NCBI GenBank assembly: GCA_964501785.1
Contig: CAZCUD010000016.1
Span: forward strand, 35,885-99,884
Length of the DNA: 64,000 nt
Source of the DNA: DATBSK01 sp964501785
GTDB taxonomy: Bacteria > Actinomycetota > Acidimicrobiia > IMCC26256 > PALSA-555
Reading direction: 5' to 3'
Part shown: one piece after another, positions 1 through 8,612 of the stretch
Layout of the letters: the number at the start of each line of letters is the position of its first letter
How positions within the stretch are numbered: position 1 is the stretch's first letter
Made by a program: the position numbers and the translations under genes
The notes under the pieces: model-generated
What the model was told of the DNA's origin: nothing
Database searches by the model: none
Seen by the model: the letters and a program-made list of their open reading frames with translations, nothing else

Positions 1-1363
1 CGTCGGCGGTGAACAGGCGGCGGAACGTCATCTCGACCCGGTCGCCCATCTGGAGGGCGTCGGCATCGAGGTCGCACAGCTCGACGGGGACCCGACCGCC
101 ACCGTCGAAGTCGACGACGGCGAACACGATCGGTGGGCTCGGCGAGTAGGCGATCCGGTCGATCGTGAACGTCGAGATCGTCCCGAGCTCGTCGGCCGTC
201 GGCGCCGGGTCCATGTCGTCGACCGCGCCGCCCTTCATCGACACGTGCGCCGGCGGCAGGTGCACGGCGCCCGACGATCGGTCCTTCGAGCCGACGAACC
301 CGTACTTCCAGTCCTCCCGGCGACCGGCGATCGAGGCCGAGATGCGGCTCGGCTCGGGCCGGCGAGGCGGGTCGAGCTTCACGGTGCCCCGCCACGCCAG
401 GAACTTGCCGTACGGGACCGTGCCCGACGCGCCGATCTGGGTCTCGACGGTGCGGGCCGGCTGCCAGGCCGCGATCGCGTCGGTGGCACGGAACAGCAGG
501 CAGTCGGCACCGTCGGCGAGCGACAGCACCGCGATCACCTGGCCGGGCTCGGCGGTCTCGAGCGCGCTCGTGAGCAGCACGAGCGGGTGGGCGGTGCCCG
601 TCCAGCCGACCGTCGCGCTCAGGTCGTCGACGACCTTCTCCTTCTCGACGCCGAGGCGCGGGACCAGCGCCCGCACCGCGCGCGGCTGCGCACCGGTGAC
701 GGCGAGCTTGTCGACCTGGTCGGCCGAGAGCTCCGCGGCCTTCAGCGCGCGGTCGAAGGCCTCCTGACCGAGCGGCACGTACTTGATCTCGCCGAAGCGC
801 TCCTCCCACTGCTTGGAGCGCGTCTCGCCGGGCAGGCGCCACCGGTCGATGAACTCCTCGGTCGCCGACCCGAAGCCGATCAGCTCCGCGATGACCGGAC
901 CGCTGTCGTCGGTGCCGAACAGGATCGCCGCGGCCCCGTCGCCACCGCCCGCTTCGTCGGCGCTCGTGGGCAGCCCGTCGCGCGCGTCCGCCGCGACGAC
1001 CAGCAACGGCGCGTCGGCGCTCACCGCGGCGACCATGGCGCCCATCCCCGAGCGGAGGGCGCCGCCGAAGTCGTAGGCCGCGACCTGGCTGTCGAGCCGC
1101 AGCGCCGCGTGCAGCGTGTTGGCGTTCGTCTTGTCGAGGTAGGCGGGGTTCGCGGTGGCGAACCCGAGACCGACCGGCTCGACGCCGCCCGCGGCGCGCA
1201 TGGCGAGGCGCGCGGCTTCCACGCCCATGGTGGTCGTGTCCTCGTCGTAGCTGGCGACGGCCCGCTGGCCCTTGCCGCCCCCGGAGCCGAAGGTCGCGGC
1301 GATCTCGGAGCGATCGAGGCGCCAGTACGGCACGTAGGCGGCGGCGCTGATGATTCCCTTCAC
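1..1363 (-). CDS. thiolase-like/ketoacyl-synthase III fold protein fused to C-terminal DUF35 OB-fold (3'-truncated by window edge)
   Basis: Read on the minus strand from GTG at 1363 (MKGIISAAAYVPYWRL) for about 454 codons without a stop, running off the window at base 1. Residues 1-330 resemble HMG-CoA-synthase-like/KAS III proteins. The last ~100 residues (FTIDRIAYSP, MGDRVEMTFRRLF) look like the OB-fold of DUF35 acyl-CoA-associated proteins, which partner thiolases and aldolases in steroid side-chain and fatty acyl-CoA metabolism. At the usual nucleophile position I read AYDFGGALRSG with no Cys, so a non-condensing or partner role is possible. It is divergent from the arylsulfatase gene, with a palindrome between them. 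The fold is fairly sure; the substrate is unknown. Confidence 0.8.
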   Translation of the reverse strand, partial: MKGIISAAAYVPYWRLDRSEIAATFGSGGGKGQRAVASYDEDTTTMGVEAARLAMRAAGGVEPVGLGFATANPAYLDKTNANTLHAALRLDSQVAAYDFGGALRSGMGAMVAAVSADAPLLVVAADARDGLPTSADEAGGGDGAAAILFGTDDSGPVIAELIGFGSATEEFIDRWRLPGETRSKQWEERFGEIKYVPLGQEAFDRALKAAELSADQVDKLAVTGAQPRAVRALVPRLGVEKEKVVDDLSATVGWTGTAHPLVLLTSALETAEPGQVIAVLSLADGADCLLFRATDAIAAWQPARTVETQIGASGTVPYGKFLAWRGTVKLDPPRRPEPSRISASIAGRREDWKYGFVGSKDRSSGAVHLPPAHVSMKGGAVDDMDPAPTADELGTISTFTIDRIAYSPSPPIVFAVVDFDGGGRVPVELCDLDADALQMGDRVEMTFRRLFTAD

Positions 1364-1387
1364 GGCCTCGGAGTGTAGGGCGTAGAC

Positions 1388-1403
1388 CTGACACGGGCGT
1401 CAG
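1388..1403. promoter_or_regulatory. operator-like palindrome in divergent intergenic region
   Basis: CTGACACGGGCGTCAG is an inverted repeat (CTGAC-N6-GTCAG) between the GTG starts of the thiolase-like gene (1363, minus) and the arylsulfatase gene (1426, plus). It lies just upstream of the TAGAGT -10 box. The size and symmetry suit a TetR-family operator. The regulator is not identified. Confidence 0.4.
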
Positions 1404-1425
1404 CGTGTCCGTAGAGTCTCGGCCC

Positions 1426-3738
1426 GTGCCCACCGAAGACGGAACCTTCCTCGGCAAGATCGGCCGCGACCACAGCGACTCCGAGCCGTGGTGGCCCGAC
1501 CCGCTGCGTGCACCCGACGGCGCACCCAACGTGGTGCTGGTGCTCCTCGACGACGTGGGGTTCGCGCAGCTCGGCTGCTACGGGTCCGATCTCGACACGC
1601 CGACCTTCGACCGCCTCGCGGCGGGCGGGCTGCGCTACACGGGCTTCCACACCACTGCGCTGTGCTCGCCGACGCGCTCGTGCCTGATGACCGGCCGCAA
1701 CCACCACTCGGTGGGCATGGGCCGCATCACCGACCTCGCGCGGGGCTTCCCCGGGTACACGGCGCGGATCCCGAAGTCGTGCGGCTTCCTCTCCGAGACG
1801 CTCCGCGACGAGGGGTACGCCACCTTCATGATCGGCAAGTGGCACCTCACGCCCCACGAGGAAGCGCATCTGGGCGCATCACGCAAGCGGTGGCCGCTGG
1901 GACGGGGCTTCGAGCGCTTCTACGGCTTCTTCGGCGGCGAGACGCACCAGTTCTCGCCGGCGCTCGTGCACGACAACCACTTCACCGAGGCCGACGGCGA
2001 CCACGAGGACGGCTACCACCTCACCGAGGACCTCGCCGACCACGCGATCGAGTGGATCACCGACCTGCGCGCGGTCGACCCCACGAAGCCGTTCTTCTTG
2101 TACTTCGCGACCGGGGCCTGCCACTCCCCGCACCAGGCCCCGCCGGAGTGGATCGACCGGTACCGCGGTCGATTCGACCAGGGATGGGACCGCTGGCGGG
2201 AAGAGACGTTCGCGCGTCAGCTCGACGCCGGGATCGTGCCGGAGGGCACCGAGCTGACGGCCCGGCCGCCGTGGATCCCGGCGTGGGACTCGCTCAGCGA
2301 CGACGAACGCCGCGTCCACGCCCGCTTCATGGAGTGCTTCGCCGCGTTCCTCTCGCACGCCGACGCCCAGATCGGTCGCGTCGTGGCGCATCTCGAGGAT
2401 CTCGGCGAGCTCGACAACACCGTGATCGTCGTGATGAGCGACAACGGCGCGAGCTCCGAGGGTGGCCGCCAGGGCTCCCTGAACGACGCCCGAAACTGGA
2501 ACATGGCGACCACCGACCTCGAGGAGATGGTCGCCCGCATCGACGATCTCGGCGGGCCGAACCTGCACAACAACTACGCGTGGGGCTGGACGATGGCCGG
2601 CTGCACGCCGCTGCGCCGATGGAAGCGCGAGGTGCACGAGGGCGGCGTCGCAGATCCGTGCATCGTGCACTTCCCGGCGCGCATCTCGGCACGCGGCGAG
2701 CTGCGACGCCAGTTCGTGCACGTCATCGACGTCGCGCCGACGATCCTCGACCTCGTCGGGATCACGCCACCCAGCGTCCTCGAAGGGGTCGAGCAGAAGC
2801 CGCTCGAAGGCGCCAGCTTCGCGTCGACCTTCGACGACCCGGCGGCGTCGACCCGCGACACGCAGTACTTCGAGATGCTCGGCTCGCGTGCGATCTACCA
2901 CGACGGCTGGAAGGCCGTGACGTTCAAGCCGATCGCCAGAGCCATGTACATCGCGGACGAGGATCCCGACGCGCCGTTCGACGACGACGTGTGGGAGCTG
3001 TACCACGTCGCCGAGGACTTCTCGGAGAGCAGGAACCTCGCCGACGAGCACCCGGAGAAGGTGCGCGAGCTCGTCGACCTGTGGTGGCGAGAGGCCGAGC
3101 AGCACCAGGTGCTGCCGCTCGACAACAAGCTCTTCCTCGCGATGATGGAGCCACCGCCCACCGGCATCCCGCACCGCACGCGGTTCGAGTACCGCCGGGG
3201 CGGCAGCCGCGTGCCCGAGGAGCTGGCGGCAGAGGTGAAGGGCCGCTCGCACACCATCACGGCCGAGGTCGAGATCCCGCCCGAGGGTGCCGAGGGTGTC
3301 CTGCTCGCGCAGGGATCGGCCCTCGGCGGCTACACGCTGTTCGTCGCCGACGGGCGGCTGCAGTACGCACACAACTACGTGAGTCGCGACGAGTACCACG
3401 TCGCGGCCGAGCAGCCGCTCACGCCGGGTCGGCACACGCTGACGTTCGCGTTCGACAGCGACGGGCTGTTCAAGGGCGGCCGGGCCCGACTCGAGGTCGA
3501 CGGCGACGTCGTCGCGGACGCGGTGCTCCCGCACTTCACGCCGATCCGCTTCTCCATCAGCGATGCCGGGCTCACGTGTGGCGAGGACGCCGGGTCCGCC
3601 GTCTCCCGGCGCTACCGCGCGCCGTTCCCCTTCACCGGCGTCCTGCATCGGGTGGTCGTCGACGTCGCGGACCACCAGGACGTCGACGCCCATGCCGCGG
3701 TCGACGCGGCCGTCGAAGCTGTGCTCGCGGAGGAGTGA
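1426..3738 (+). CDS. arylsulfatase (formylglycine-dependent sulfatase family)
   Basis: A 770-aa type I sulfatase that hydrolyses sulfate esters. NVVLVLLDDVGF near the N-terminus supplies metal-binding Asp residues. The signature CSPTRS gives the Cys (about residue 80) that is normally converted to formylglycine, and GKWHLTPHEE and MSDNGASSEGG follow in the usual order. A ~200-aa C-terminal extension after the sulfatase core looks beta-rich. No signal peptide is visible, so it is probably cytoplasmic. I chose GTG 1426 because TAGAGT (1412-1417) lies 8 nt upstream, fitting a leaderless transcript; GTG 1405 is the alternative. Physiological substrate unknown. Confidence 0.92.
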   Translation: MPTEDGTFLGKIGRDHSDSEPWWPDPLRAPDGAPNVVLVLLDDVGFAQLGCYGSDLDTPTFDRLAAGGLRYTGFHTTALCSPTRSCLMTGRNHHSVGMGRITDLARGFPGYTARIPKSCGFLSETLRDEGYATFMIGKWHLTPHEEAHLGASRKRWPLGRGFERFYGFFGGETHQFSPALVHDNHFTEADGDHEDGYHLTEDLADHAIEWITDLRAVDPTKPFFLYFATGACHSPHQAPPEWIDRYRGRFDQGWDRWREETFARQLDAGIVPEGTELTARPPWIPAWDSLSDDERRVHARFMECFAAFLSHADAQIGRVVAHLEDLGELDNTVIVVMSDNGASSEGGRQGSLNDARNWNMATTDLEEMVARIDDLGGPNLHNNYAWGWTMAGCTPLRRWKREVHEGGVADPCIVHFPARISARGELRRQFVHVIDVAPTILDLVGITPPSVLEGVEQKPLEGASFASTFDDPAASTRDTQYFEMLGSRAIYHDGWKAVTFKPIARAMYIADEDPDAPFDDDVWELYHVAEDFSESRNLADEHPEKVRELVDLWWREAEQHQVLPLDNKLFLAMMEPPPTGIPHRTRFEYRRGGSRVPEELAAEVKGRSHTITAEVEIPPEGAEGVLLAQGSALGGYTLFVADGRLQYAHNYVSRDEYHVAAEQPLTPGRHTLTFAFDSDGLFKGGRARLEVDGDVVADAVLPHFTPIRFSISDAGLTCGEDAGSAVSRRYRAPFPFTGVLHRVVVDVADHQDVDAHAAVDAAVEAVLAEE

Positions 3739-3747
3739 GCGGGCCGA

Positions 3748-4800
3748 TCAGCCCTCGGTGATCTCCCGCGCGCGCGGGTAGCGCCGGCGGAACGCGAACC
3801 ACGCGACGACGCCGATCGGCATGGGGAGCCAGAACGAGACCAGCCGGAAGATGAGCGTCGCCAGCAGCGCCTCGGCCGTCGTGATCCCGGAGAGCGCCAA
3901 GGTGCCGGCGAGCCCGGCTTCGACGAACCCGAGTCCGCCCGGGGTGAAGGGCACCATCCCGAGCAGCGACGCGGCGACGAACGCGAGCAGGACCAACCAG
4001 ATGTCGGGGCTCGCACCGATGCCGTAGAGGCACACGAGGAGCACGAGGTACTCGAACGCCCAGCGGCCGACCGCGGCCCCGACCGCCTGGACCCATCGCT
4101 CCCCGAGCGTCCGACGGATCTCGTCCCGCTCGGCGAGGAGCCGCTCCGGCATCCCGGTGACCGGCGGGCGCCGGAACCGCACCGTGTTCAACGTCCACTG
4201 GATCACCTTCCCGACCGCGATCAGCGGCCGACGGCGCGCGAGCAGGAGCGCGATGACGCCCGCCATCAGCGCGAACACGACGATCCCGATCCAGGCTGCG
4301 TCGGCGAGGGAGCCGGGGACGCTCGTGCCCGCGATGATCGCCGGGAGCGCGAAGACGGGGAGCGCGAGGACGGCCGCGGTGATGAGCAGCGACTGCACCG
4401 TGATCGCGGTGCCGGCCTTCGCCGCGTTGAACCCCGCGTCGATCAGCATGCGGGCCTGGAGCGCGGTGCCGGTCGCACCGCCGCCTGGGGTGATCCGGTT
4501 GAAGAAGTTGCCGGCGAGCTGGGTCGTCACGATCGGGAACCACCCGTGCGTGCGCAGCGCGATGCGCTGGAGGATCCACGTGCACGCGAAGCTCGCGAAC
4601 TCGAACGCGAGGATGAAGGGGATCGCAATCGGATGGATCTCGCCGAGCTTGTTCGACGCCTCGAACACCTCGGCGATGCTCGGCGCGAACAGGTAGAGGC
4701 ACAGCGCCGTGACCGCGAGCAGCAGGATGCGACCGATCGACCACCGCGGTGGCCGGCCCGCCGGCTTCGCGTCGGTGTCGGGCGGCGGGGTGGCAGCCAT
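3748..4800 (-). CDS. lysylphosphatidylglycerol synthase transmembrane / flippase-like integral membrane protein
   Basis: A 350-aa polytopic membrane protein. It has about eight hydrophobic segments and the family features NRITPGGGATGTALQARML and FTPGGLGFVEAGL, typical of the LPG_synthase_TM (UPF0104) family. It lacks the cytosolic aminoacyl-transferase domain of MprF, so it is more likely a lipid flippase-type protein than an LPG synthase. Start ATG 4800 has a TACCTT-like box shortly upstream on the minus strand; a longer open frame to 5109 overlaps the next gene and is unlikely. It is convergent with the arylsulfatase gene across a 9-bp gap. Confidence 0.85.
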   Translation of the reverse strand: MAATPPPDTDAKPAGRPPRWSIGRILLLAVTALCLYLFAPSIAEVFEASNKLGEIHPIAIPFILAFEFASFACTWILQRIALRTHGWFPIVTTQLAGNFFNRITPGGGATGTALQARMLIDAGFNAAKAGTAITVQSLLITAAVLALPVFALPAIIAGTSVPGSLADAAWIGIVVFALMAGVIALLLARRRPLIAVGKVIQWTLNTVRFRRPPVTGMPERLLAERDEIRRTLGERWVQAVGAAVGRWAFEYLVLLVCLYGIGASPDIWLVLLAFVAASLLGMVPFTPGGLGFVEAGLAGTLALSGITTAEALLATLIFRLVSFWLPMPIGVVAWFAFRRRYPRAREITEG

Positions 4801-4947
4801 CCCGAGGCAAGGTACCTGAGACTCCGGGGGGCGAGCGCGGGCGCGTAAGCGCGCGTGCGGGCCCCTCGTCATCACGAGACCGGACGGCCTGTGACGGGGC
4901 CGCCCGGCCATGCGGGCCAACACGATGCGAGCACAGGGAGAGCACCG

Positions 4948-5286
4948 ATGGGACTTCGAGGCTGGGTCGACAACCTGAAGGGCGTGACGAAGGCCGTGCA
5001 GGCCAACCAGGCCGCGGGCGGCGGCGGGTCGGTCGGCCCCGCCCCCGACGGGCCCGCGTTCGAGCCCATCTCGGGCGTCGACCTCGAGACGTTCACGCGA
5101 GTGAGCCACGGGCTCACCAGCCGCGGCATCACCGAGGAGCAGCCGGTGCTCGCGTTCGTGGCCGAGCAGGGACTCGACCCCGCCGAGTGGGAGACGGTCG
5201 CCAACGGGTGGAACGACCGCATCATCAACGACCTCGCCGTGAAGCAGCGGTTCGGGCAGCTCTACTTCGCGCTGAACGACGGCTGA
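4948..5286 (+). CDS. hypothetical protein (resembles DUF6620 family)
   Basis: A 112-aa soluble protein. RBS AGGGAG lies about 8 nt before ATG 4948; the longer frame from 4855 has no comparable RBS. A Gly/Pro-rich linker (about residues 24-38) separates an N-terminal helix from a C-terminal helical domain containing GVDLETFTRVSHGL and EWETVANGWNDRI. The repeated pattern of 'position along protein, then xxW..A..GWN.R' recalls DUF6620 proteins near stress genes in actinobacteria; this is from memory and tentative. Function unknown. It lies about 50 bp upstream of the GH4 gene on the same strand. Confidence 0.75.
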   Translation: MGLRGWVDNLKGVTKAVQANQAAGGGGSVGPAPDGPAFEPISGVDLETFTRVSHGLTSRGITEEQPVLAFVAEQGLDPAEWETVANGWNDRIINDLAVKQRFGQLYFALNDG

Positions 5287-5339
5287 GCGACCGTCGCACC
5301 CGAGACCCCGACGTCGCGGTCAGGGATATCGTCGCCCGC

Positions 5340-6713
5340 ATGGCGCCGCGCATCACGCTGGTCGGCGGGGGCAGCAGCCACTGGACACCGAGCCTCCTCG
5401 TCGACTTCGTCAACACGCCCTCGCTCGCCGATGCCGAGGTCGCGCTCGTCGACGTGAACCCCGCAGCGCTGCCGCGCATGGTCGAGCTGGCCGAGCACCT
5501 CCAGCGCGCGAGCGGCGCCGGCCTGCGCGTCCGCGCCACGACCGACCTCGACGACGGTCTGCGAGACGCGCAGTACGTCGTCTCGCAGCTGTCCGTCGGC
5601 GGCTTCGCGAGCATGCGCCACGACCTCGAGATCCCGGCGCGCTTCGGGATCCGCCAGCCGGTCGGCGACAGCGTCGGCCCGGGAGGCATCTCGCGCGCGT
5701 TGCGGAGCATCCCGGTGGTCCTCGGCATCGCCCGGGCGATGGAGCGCGTCGCGCCCGAGGCGCTGCTGCTCAACGTGACGAACCCCCTCTCGGCGCTGTG
5801 CCGGTCGGTCACGCGCGAGACGACGATCACGACGATCGGGCTGTGCAACGAGCTGGTCGGAACGACGTTCGTGCTCAGCCTGCTGCTCGACTGCGGGATG
5901 CACGAGCTCGATCCCGTCGTCGGCGGCGTCAACCACCTGCCGATCATCACGGCACTCGACTGCTCGGGCGACGACGGGTTCGCGCGGCTGCGCGCGCTGC
6001 TCGATGATCCGGAGGCGCGCCGCAAGCCGATCTGGATGGCGCCTCCCGAGCAGATCCACTGGCGCAAGCGCACGCCCGATCCCGAGTGGACCAAGGACGA
6101 CGTGATCGCCAACATCCCGATCCGGATCGAGATGTTCCGCCGCTTCGGGGTGCTGCCCGGCTCGTCCGACACGCACGTCGCCGAGTTCGTGCCTGGCTTC
6201 TGCACGCCGCGCTCCGACTACGGCCGCGACTGGAACGTGCGTCAGTACGGCCTCGACGGGCACGTCGACGACAAGGGCCTCGACGACCGACACGTCGCCG
6301 AGCTCCTGGCGTCCGACCAGGTGCCCCGGATCCCGTCGGGCGAGCTCGTGGCGCCCGTGCTCGACGGCCTGGTGGGCGGCACCCCGCGATCGCTCCCCAT
6401 GAACCTCCCCAATCGCGGACAGGTCACGAACGTGCCGGAGGGCGTGATCGTCGAGTGCATCGGCATCGCCGACGGCACCGGTGCCCGGGCGCGCGACGCG
6501 GTCACGATCCCGGGGTTCCTCGGCGAGGCCGTGCGGCGCATCGCCGCGACCGAGGAGCTGACGGTGGAGGCCGCGCTCACCGGCGATCCGACGAAGGTGC
6601 TCGAGGCGATGCTCGCCGACCCCTACGCGGGGAGCATCCCGTACGAGGACACCGTCGCGATGACCGACGACCTCCTCGCCGCGACGAAGGACTGGCTCCC
6701 CCAGTTCACCTGA
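5340..6713 (+). CDS. glycoside hydrolase family 4 (6-phospho-beta-glucosidase/alpha-galactosidase-like)
   Basis: A 457-aa NAD+- and metal-dependent GH4 enzyme, which cleaves glycosides by a redox-assisted elimination. The N-terminal Rossmann motif is LVGGGSSHWTPSL. NVTNPLS, GLCNE (metal-ligand Cys) and GGVNHLP (metal-ligand His) follow in family order. ATG 5340 follows TATCGT (5327-5332) by 7 nt, a leaderless arrangement. No PTS or transporter genes are adjacent, so whether the substrate is phosphorylated cannot be told. The C-terminus ends just before the convergent P450 gene. Confidence 0.9.
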   Translation: MAPRITLVGGGSSHWTPSLLVDFVNTPSLADAEVALVDVNPAALPRMVELAEHLQRASGAGLRVRATTDLDDGLRDAQYVVSQLSVGGFASMRHDLEIPARFGIRQPVGDSVGPGGISRALRSIPVVLGIARAMERVAPEALLLNVTNPLSALCRSVTRETTITTIGLCNELVGTTFVLSLLLDCGMHELDPVVGGVNHLPIITALDCSGDDGFARLRALLDDPEARRKPIWMAPPEQIHWRKRTPDPEWTKDDVIANIPIRIEMFRRFGVLPGSSDTHVAEFVPGFCTPRSDYGRDWNVRQYGLDGHVDDKGLDDRHVAELLASDQVPRIPSGELVAPVLDGLVGGTPRSLPMNLPNRGQVTNVPEGVIVECIGIADGTGARARDAVTIPGFLGEAVRRIAATEELTVEAALTGDPTKVLEAMLADPYAGSIPYEDTVAMTDDLLAATKDWLPQFT

Positions 6714-6758
6714 TGCGTCTCGGGAGCCCGGACAGCGGTCTCCAGGGACGCCTCGGGG

Positions 6759-8003
6759 TCAGCCGACCCGCACCGGGAGCGCCTTCAGGGCGTTGTTGAG
6801 GTTGGAGCGCTGCCGGCGCGGATCTCCGGTGAGCTCGACGGTCGGCCACCGGTCGAGCATCTCCTCGAAGAACACCTTCCCCTCGAGGCGCGCCAGGTGC
6901 ACGCCGAGGCAGAAGTGCTCGCCGATGCCGAAGGCGAGGTGCGGGTTCGGCTGGCGCGTGATGTCGAAGGTGTCGGGCGCGTCGAAGACGTCCTCGTCGC
7001 GGTTGGCCGACGAGTACATCATCGCGAGCTTCTCCCCCGCCGCCATCGGCACGCCTCGGATCTCGGTGTCGGCGGTGAGCGTCCGGCGGAAGTAGTGCAG
7101 CGGTGGCGAGTGCCGCAGGATCTCCTCGACCGCGCTCCCCGCGAGCGTCGGGTCGGCGCGCAGCATCTCCATCTGGTCGGGGTGCTCGAGCAGCTCGAGC
7201 AGCCCCGACGAGAGCATCGTGCGCGTGGTGTCGTTGCCGGCGGTGACCAGCTGCACGAAGAAGTACGCGAACTGGAGGTCGTCCATCGGCTGGCCCTCGA
7301 CCTCGGTCGCCAGGAGCAGGTCGCCCAGGTCGCGCGGCTCGCCCTCCCAGCCCCGTCGCGACTCGGCGAAGCGCATGCCGTACATCGCCATCTCGACGGA
7401 TCCCTCGTTCGCGCCGCTGCTATAGCTGTCGGTCGCGTCGGGGTTGACGTCGGGGTCGGTCGCGCCCGTCATGATCTCGGCCCATCGGTTGATCTGGGCC
7501 CGGTCCTCCGGCGGGATGCCCATGAGCTCGCCGAACACCTGCGAGGGCACCAGAGCCGCGAGGTCGTGCACGAACTCGAGGTCGCCCTGCTCCCGGCCGG
7601 CGTCGAGCAGCTGCCGGCAGATCACCCGGATGCGGTCCTCGAGCTCGCCGATCTGCTTCGGTCGGAAGTGCGGGTAGGCCTTCTTGCGCAGCTCCGAGTG
7701 CCGCGGCGGGTCCATCATCAAGAGCATGTTCTTGGTCTGCTCGAGCTGCTCGGGCGGCTGGTCCTCGAGCACCACCCCACCCTTCTCGGCCGAGAACAGC
7801 TCGGGGCGCTTCGACACCGCCACGATGTCGGCGTGCTTCATCAGCGCCCAGTAGAAGGAGCCGTCGGGCATCTCCTGGCGGAAGACCGGTCGCTCGCGTC
7901 GGAGGCGGGCGAACACCTCGTAGGGCGCCGCGGCCTCGTAGCCCCTCGGGTCGTAGAGATCGACCTCGTCGAGCTCGCTCAGCAGGGTCTCCGGAGGGGT
8001 CAT
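6759..8003 (-). CDS. cytochrome P450 (CYP125/CYP142-like actinobacterial class)
   Basis: A 414-aa soluble P450. The I-helix oxygen-activation motif is VTAGNDTTR, the K-helix ExxR is EEILR, and the heme loop FGIGEHFCLG places the thiolate Cys near residue 365. The sequence style (NPHLAFGIGEHFCLGVHLARLE) matches actinobacterial P450s that oxidise steroid side chains, terpenoids or fatty acids; the exact substrate is not predictable. ATG 8003 follows a GATGCT-like -10 box, the same arrangement as at 8613. Its redox partners are not adjacent. CoA-transferase and LLM genes nearby fit a catabolic role. Confidence 0.93.
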   Translation of the reverse strand: MTPPETLLSELDEVDLYDPRGYEAAAPYEVFARLRRERPVFRQEMPDGSFYWALMKHADIVAVSKRPELFSAEKGGVVLEDQPPEQLEQTKNMLLMMDPPRHSELRKKAYPHFRPKQIGELEDRIRVICRQLLDAGREQGDLEFVHDLAALVPSQVFGELMGIPPEDRAQINRWAEIMTGATDPDVNPDATDSYSSGANEGSVEMAMYGMRFAESRRGWEGEPRDLGDLLLATEVEGQPMDDLQFAYFFVQLVTAGNDTTRTMLSSGLLELLEHPDQMEMLRADPTLAGSAVEEILRHSPPLHYFRRTLTADTEIRGVPMAAGEKLAMMYSSANRDEDVFDAPDTFDITRQPNPHLAFGIGEHFCLGVHLARLEGKVFFEEMLDRWPTVELTGDPRRQRSNLNNALKALPVRVG

Positions 8004-8115
8004 GCGCAGCAGCATCGCGCACGGCGGTGGGCCGTGGCATCCGACACATCGCCCGACACGGGGAACACCTGCCTCACTCGCTACGTTCGGAAGGGTCGGA
8101 GACAGGAGAGCACCC

Positions 8116-8544
8116 ATGAACCGCACCCGTGTGCCCCAGACCACCCGCCCTCGCGGCAGCCGTCGGGCCCGCGCCGGCCTCCGCATCGCCGCCGCCACCG
8201 TGGCCGCCCTCGCCGGGCTCGTCCTCCTCGCCCCCGGCGCCGGCGCGGACGACACCACCATCTCCGTCGACGACAACTTCTTCAAGCCCAAGAAGGTCAA
8301 GGTCGAGGTCGGCGACAAGGTCACCTGGAAGTGGGACGGCCTCGTCGCCCACAACGTGGTCGTCGAGAAGGGCCCCCAGAAGTTCAAGTCGAAGATCCAG
8401 ACCCAGGGCAAGTTCTCGAAGGTCATCAAGGAGCCGGGCAAGTACCGCATCGTCTGCACCCTCCACCCGGGCATGACGATGACGCTGCGTGCCGTCGAGC
8501 CGCCCCCCGACACGACGGCGACCACCGCGCCGCCCGCGACCTGA
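8116..8544 (+). CDS. secreted cupredoxin (plastocyanin/azurin-like copper protein)
   Basis: A 142-aa protein with a Tat/Sec-like leader (basic RPRGSRRARAGLR, hydrophobic core, cut near AGAD). The following blue-copper domain carries His79 (VAHNVVV), Cys114, His117 and Met120 (VCTLHPGM), the complete type I copper ligand set. The tail is Thr/Pro-rich (TTATTAPPAT). It likely acts in extracytoplasmic electron transfer or copper handling. RBS AGGAGA lies 6 nt before ATG 8116, and TACGTT (8082-8087) is a plausible -10 box for a leadered mRNA. The partner oxidoreductase is unknown. Confidence 0.9.
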   Translation: MNRTRVPQTTRPRGSRRARAGLRIAAATVAALAGLVLLAPGAGADDTTISVDDNFFKPKKVKVEVGDKVTWKWDGLVAHNVVVEKGPQKFKSKIQTQGKFSKVIKEPGKYRIVCTLHPGMTMTLRAVEPPPDTTATTAPPAT

Positions 8545-8575
8545 CCCGACGGTCGCCCCTGGAGCCGCTCGCGAT

Positions 8576-8590
8576 CTGACATCCCGTCAG
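8576..8590. promoter_or_regulatory. operator-like palindrome upstream of CaiB gene
   Basis: CTGACATCCCGTCAG (CTGAC-N5-GTCAG) sits just upstream of the CATGCT -10-like box and the ATG at 8613. It shares half-sites with the palindrome at 1388-1403, although the spacer differs by 1 nt. A TetR-type operator is plausible. Confidence 0.35.
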
Positions 8591-8612
8591 GTCCGGGTGC
8601 CATGCTGCGGGC

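Noticed and set aside
245..1378. Plus-strand frames of 200 and 377 codons opposite the thiolase-like gene
   Set aside because: The minus-strand reading gives a coherent KAS-like/DUF35 protein; the plus frames are low-complexity shadows.
1488..3761. A 757-codon plus-strand frame over the arylsulfatase
   Set aside because: Arg/Pro/Gly-rich shifted-frame translation of the sulfatase; no recognisable fold.
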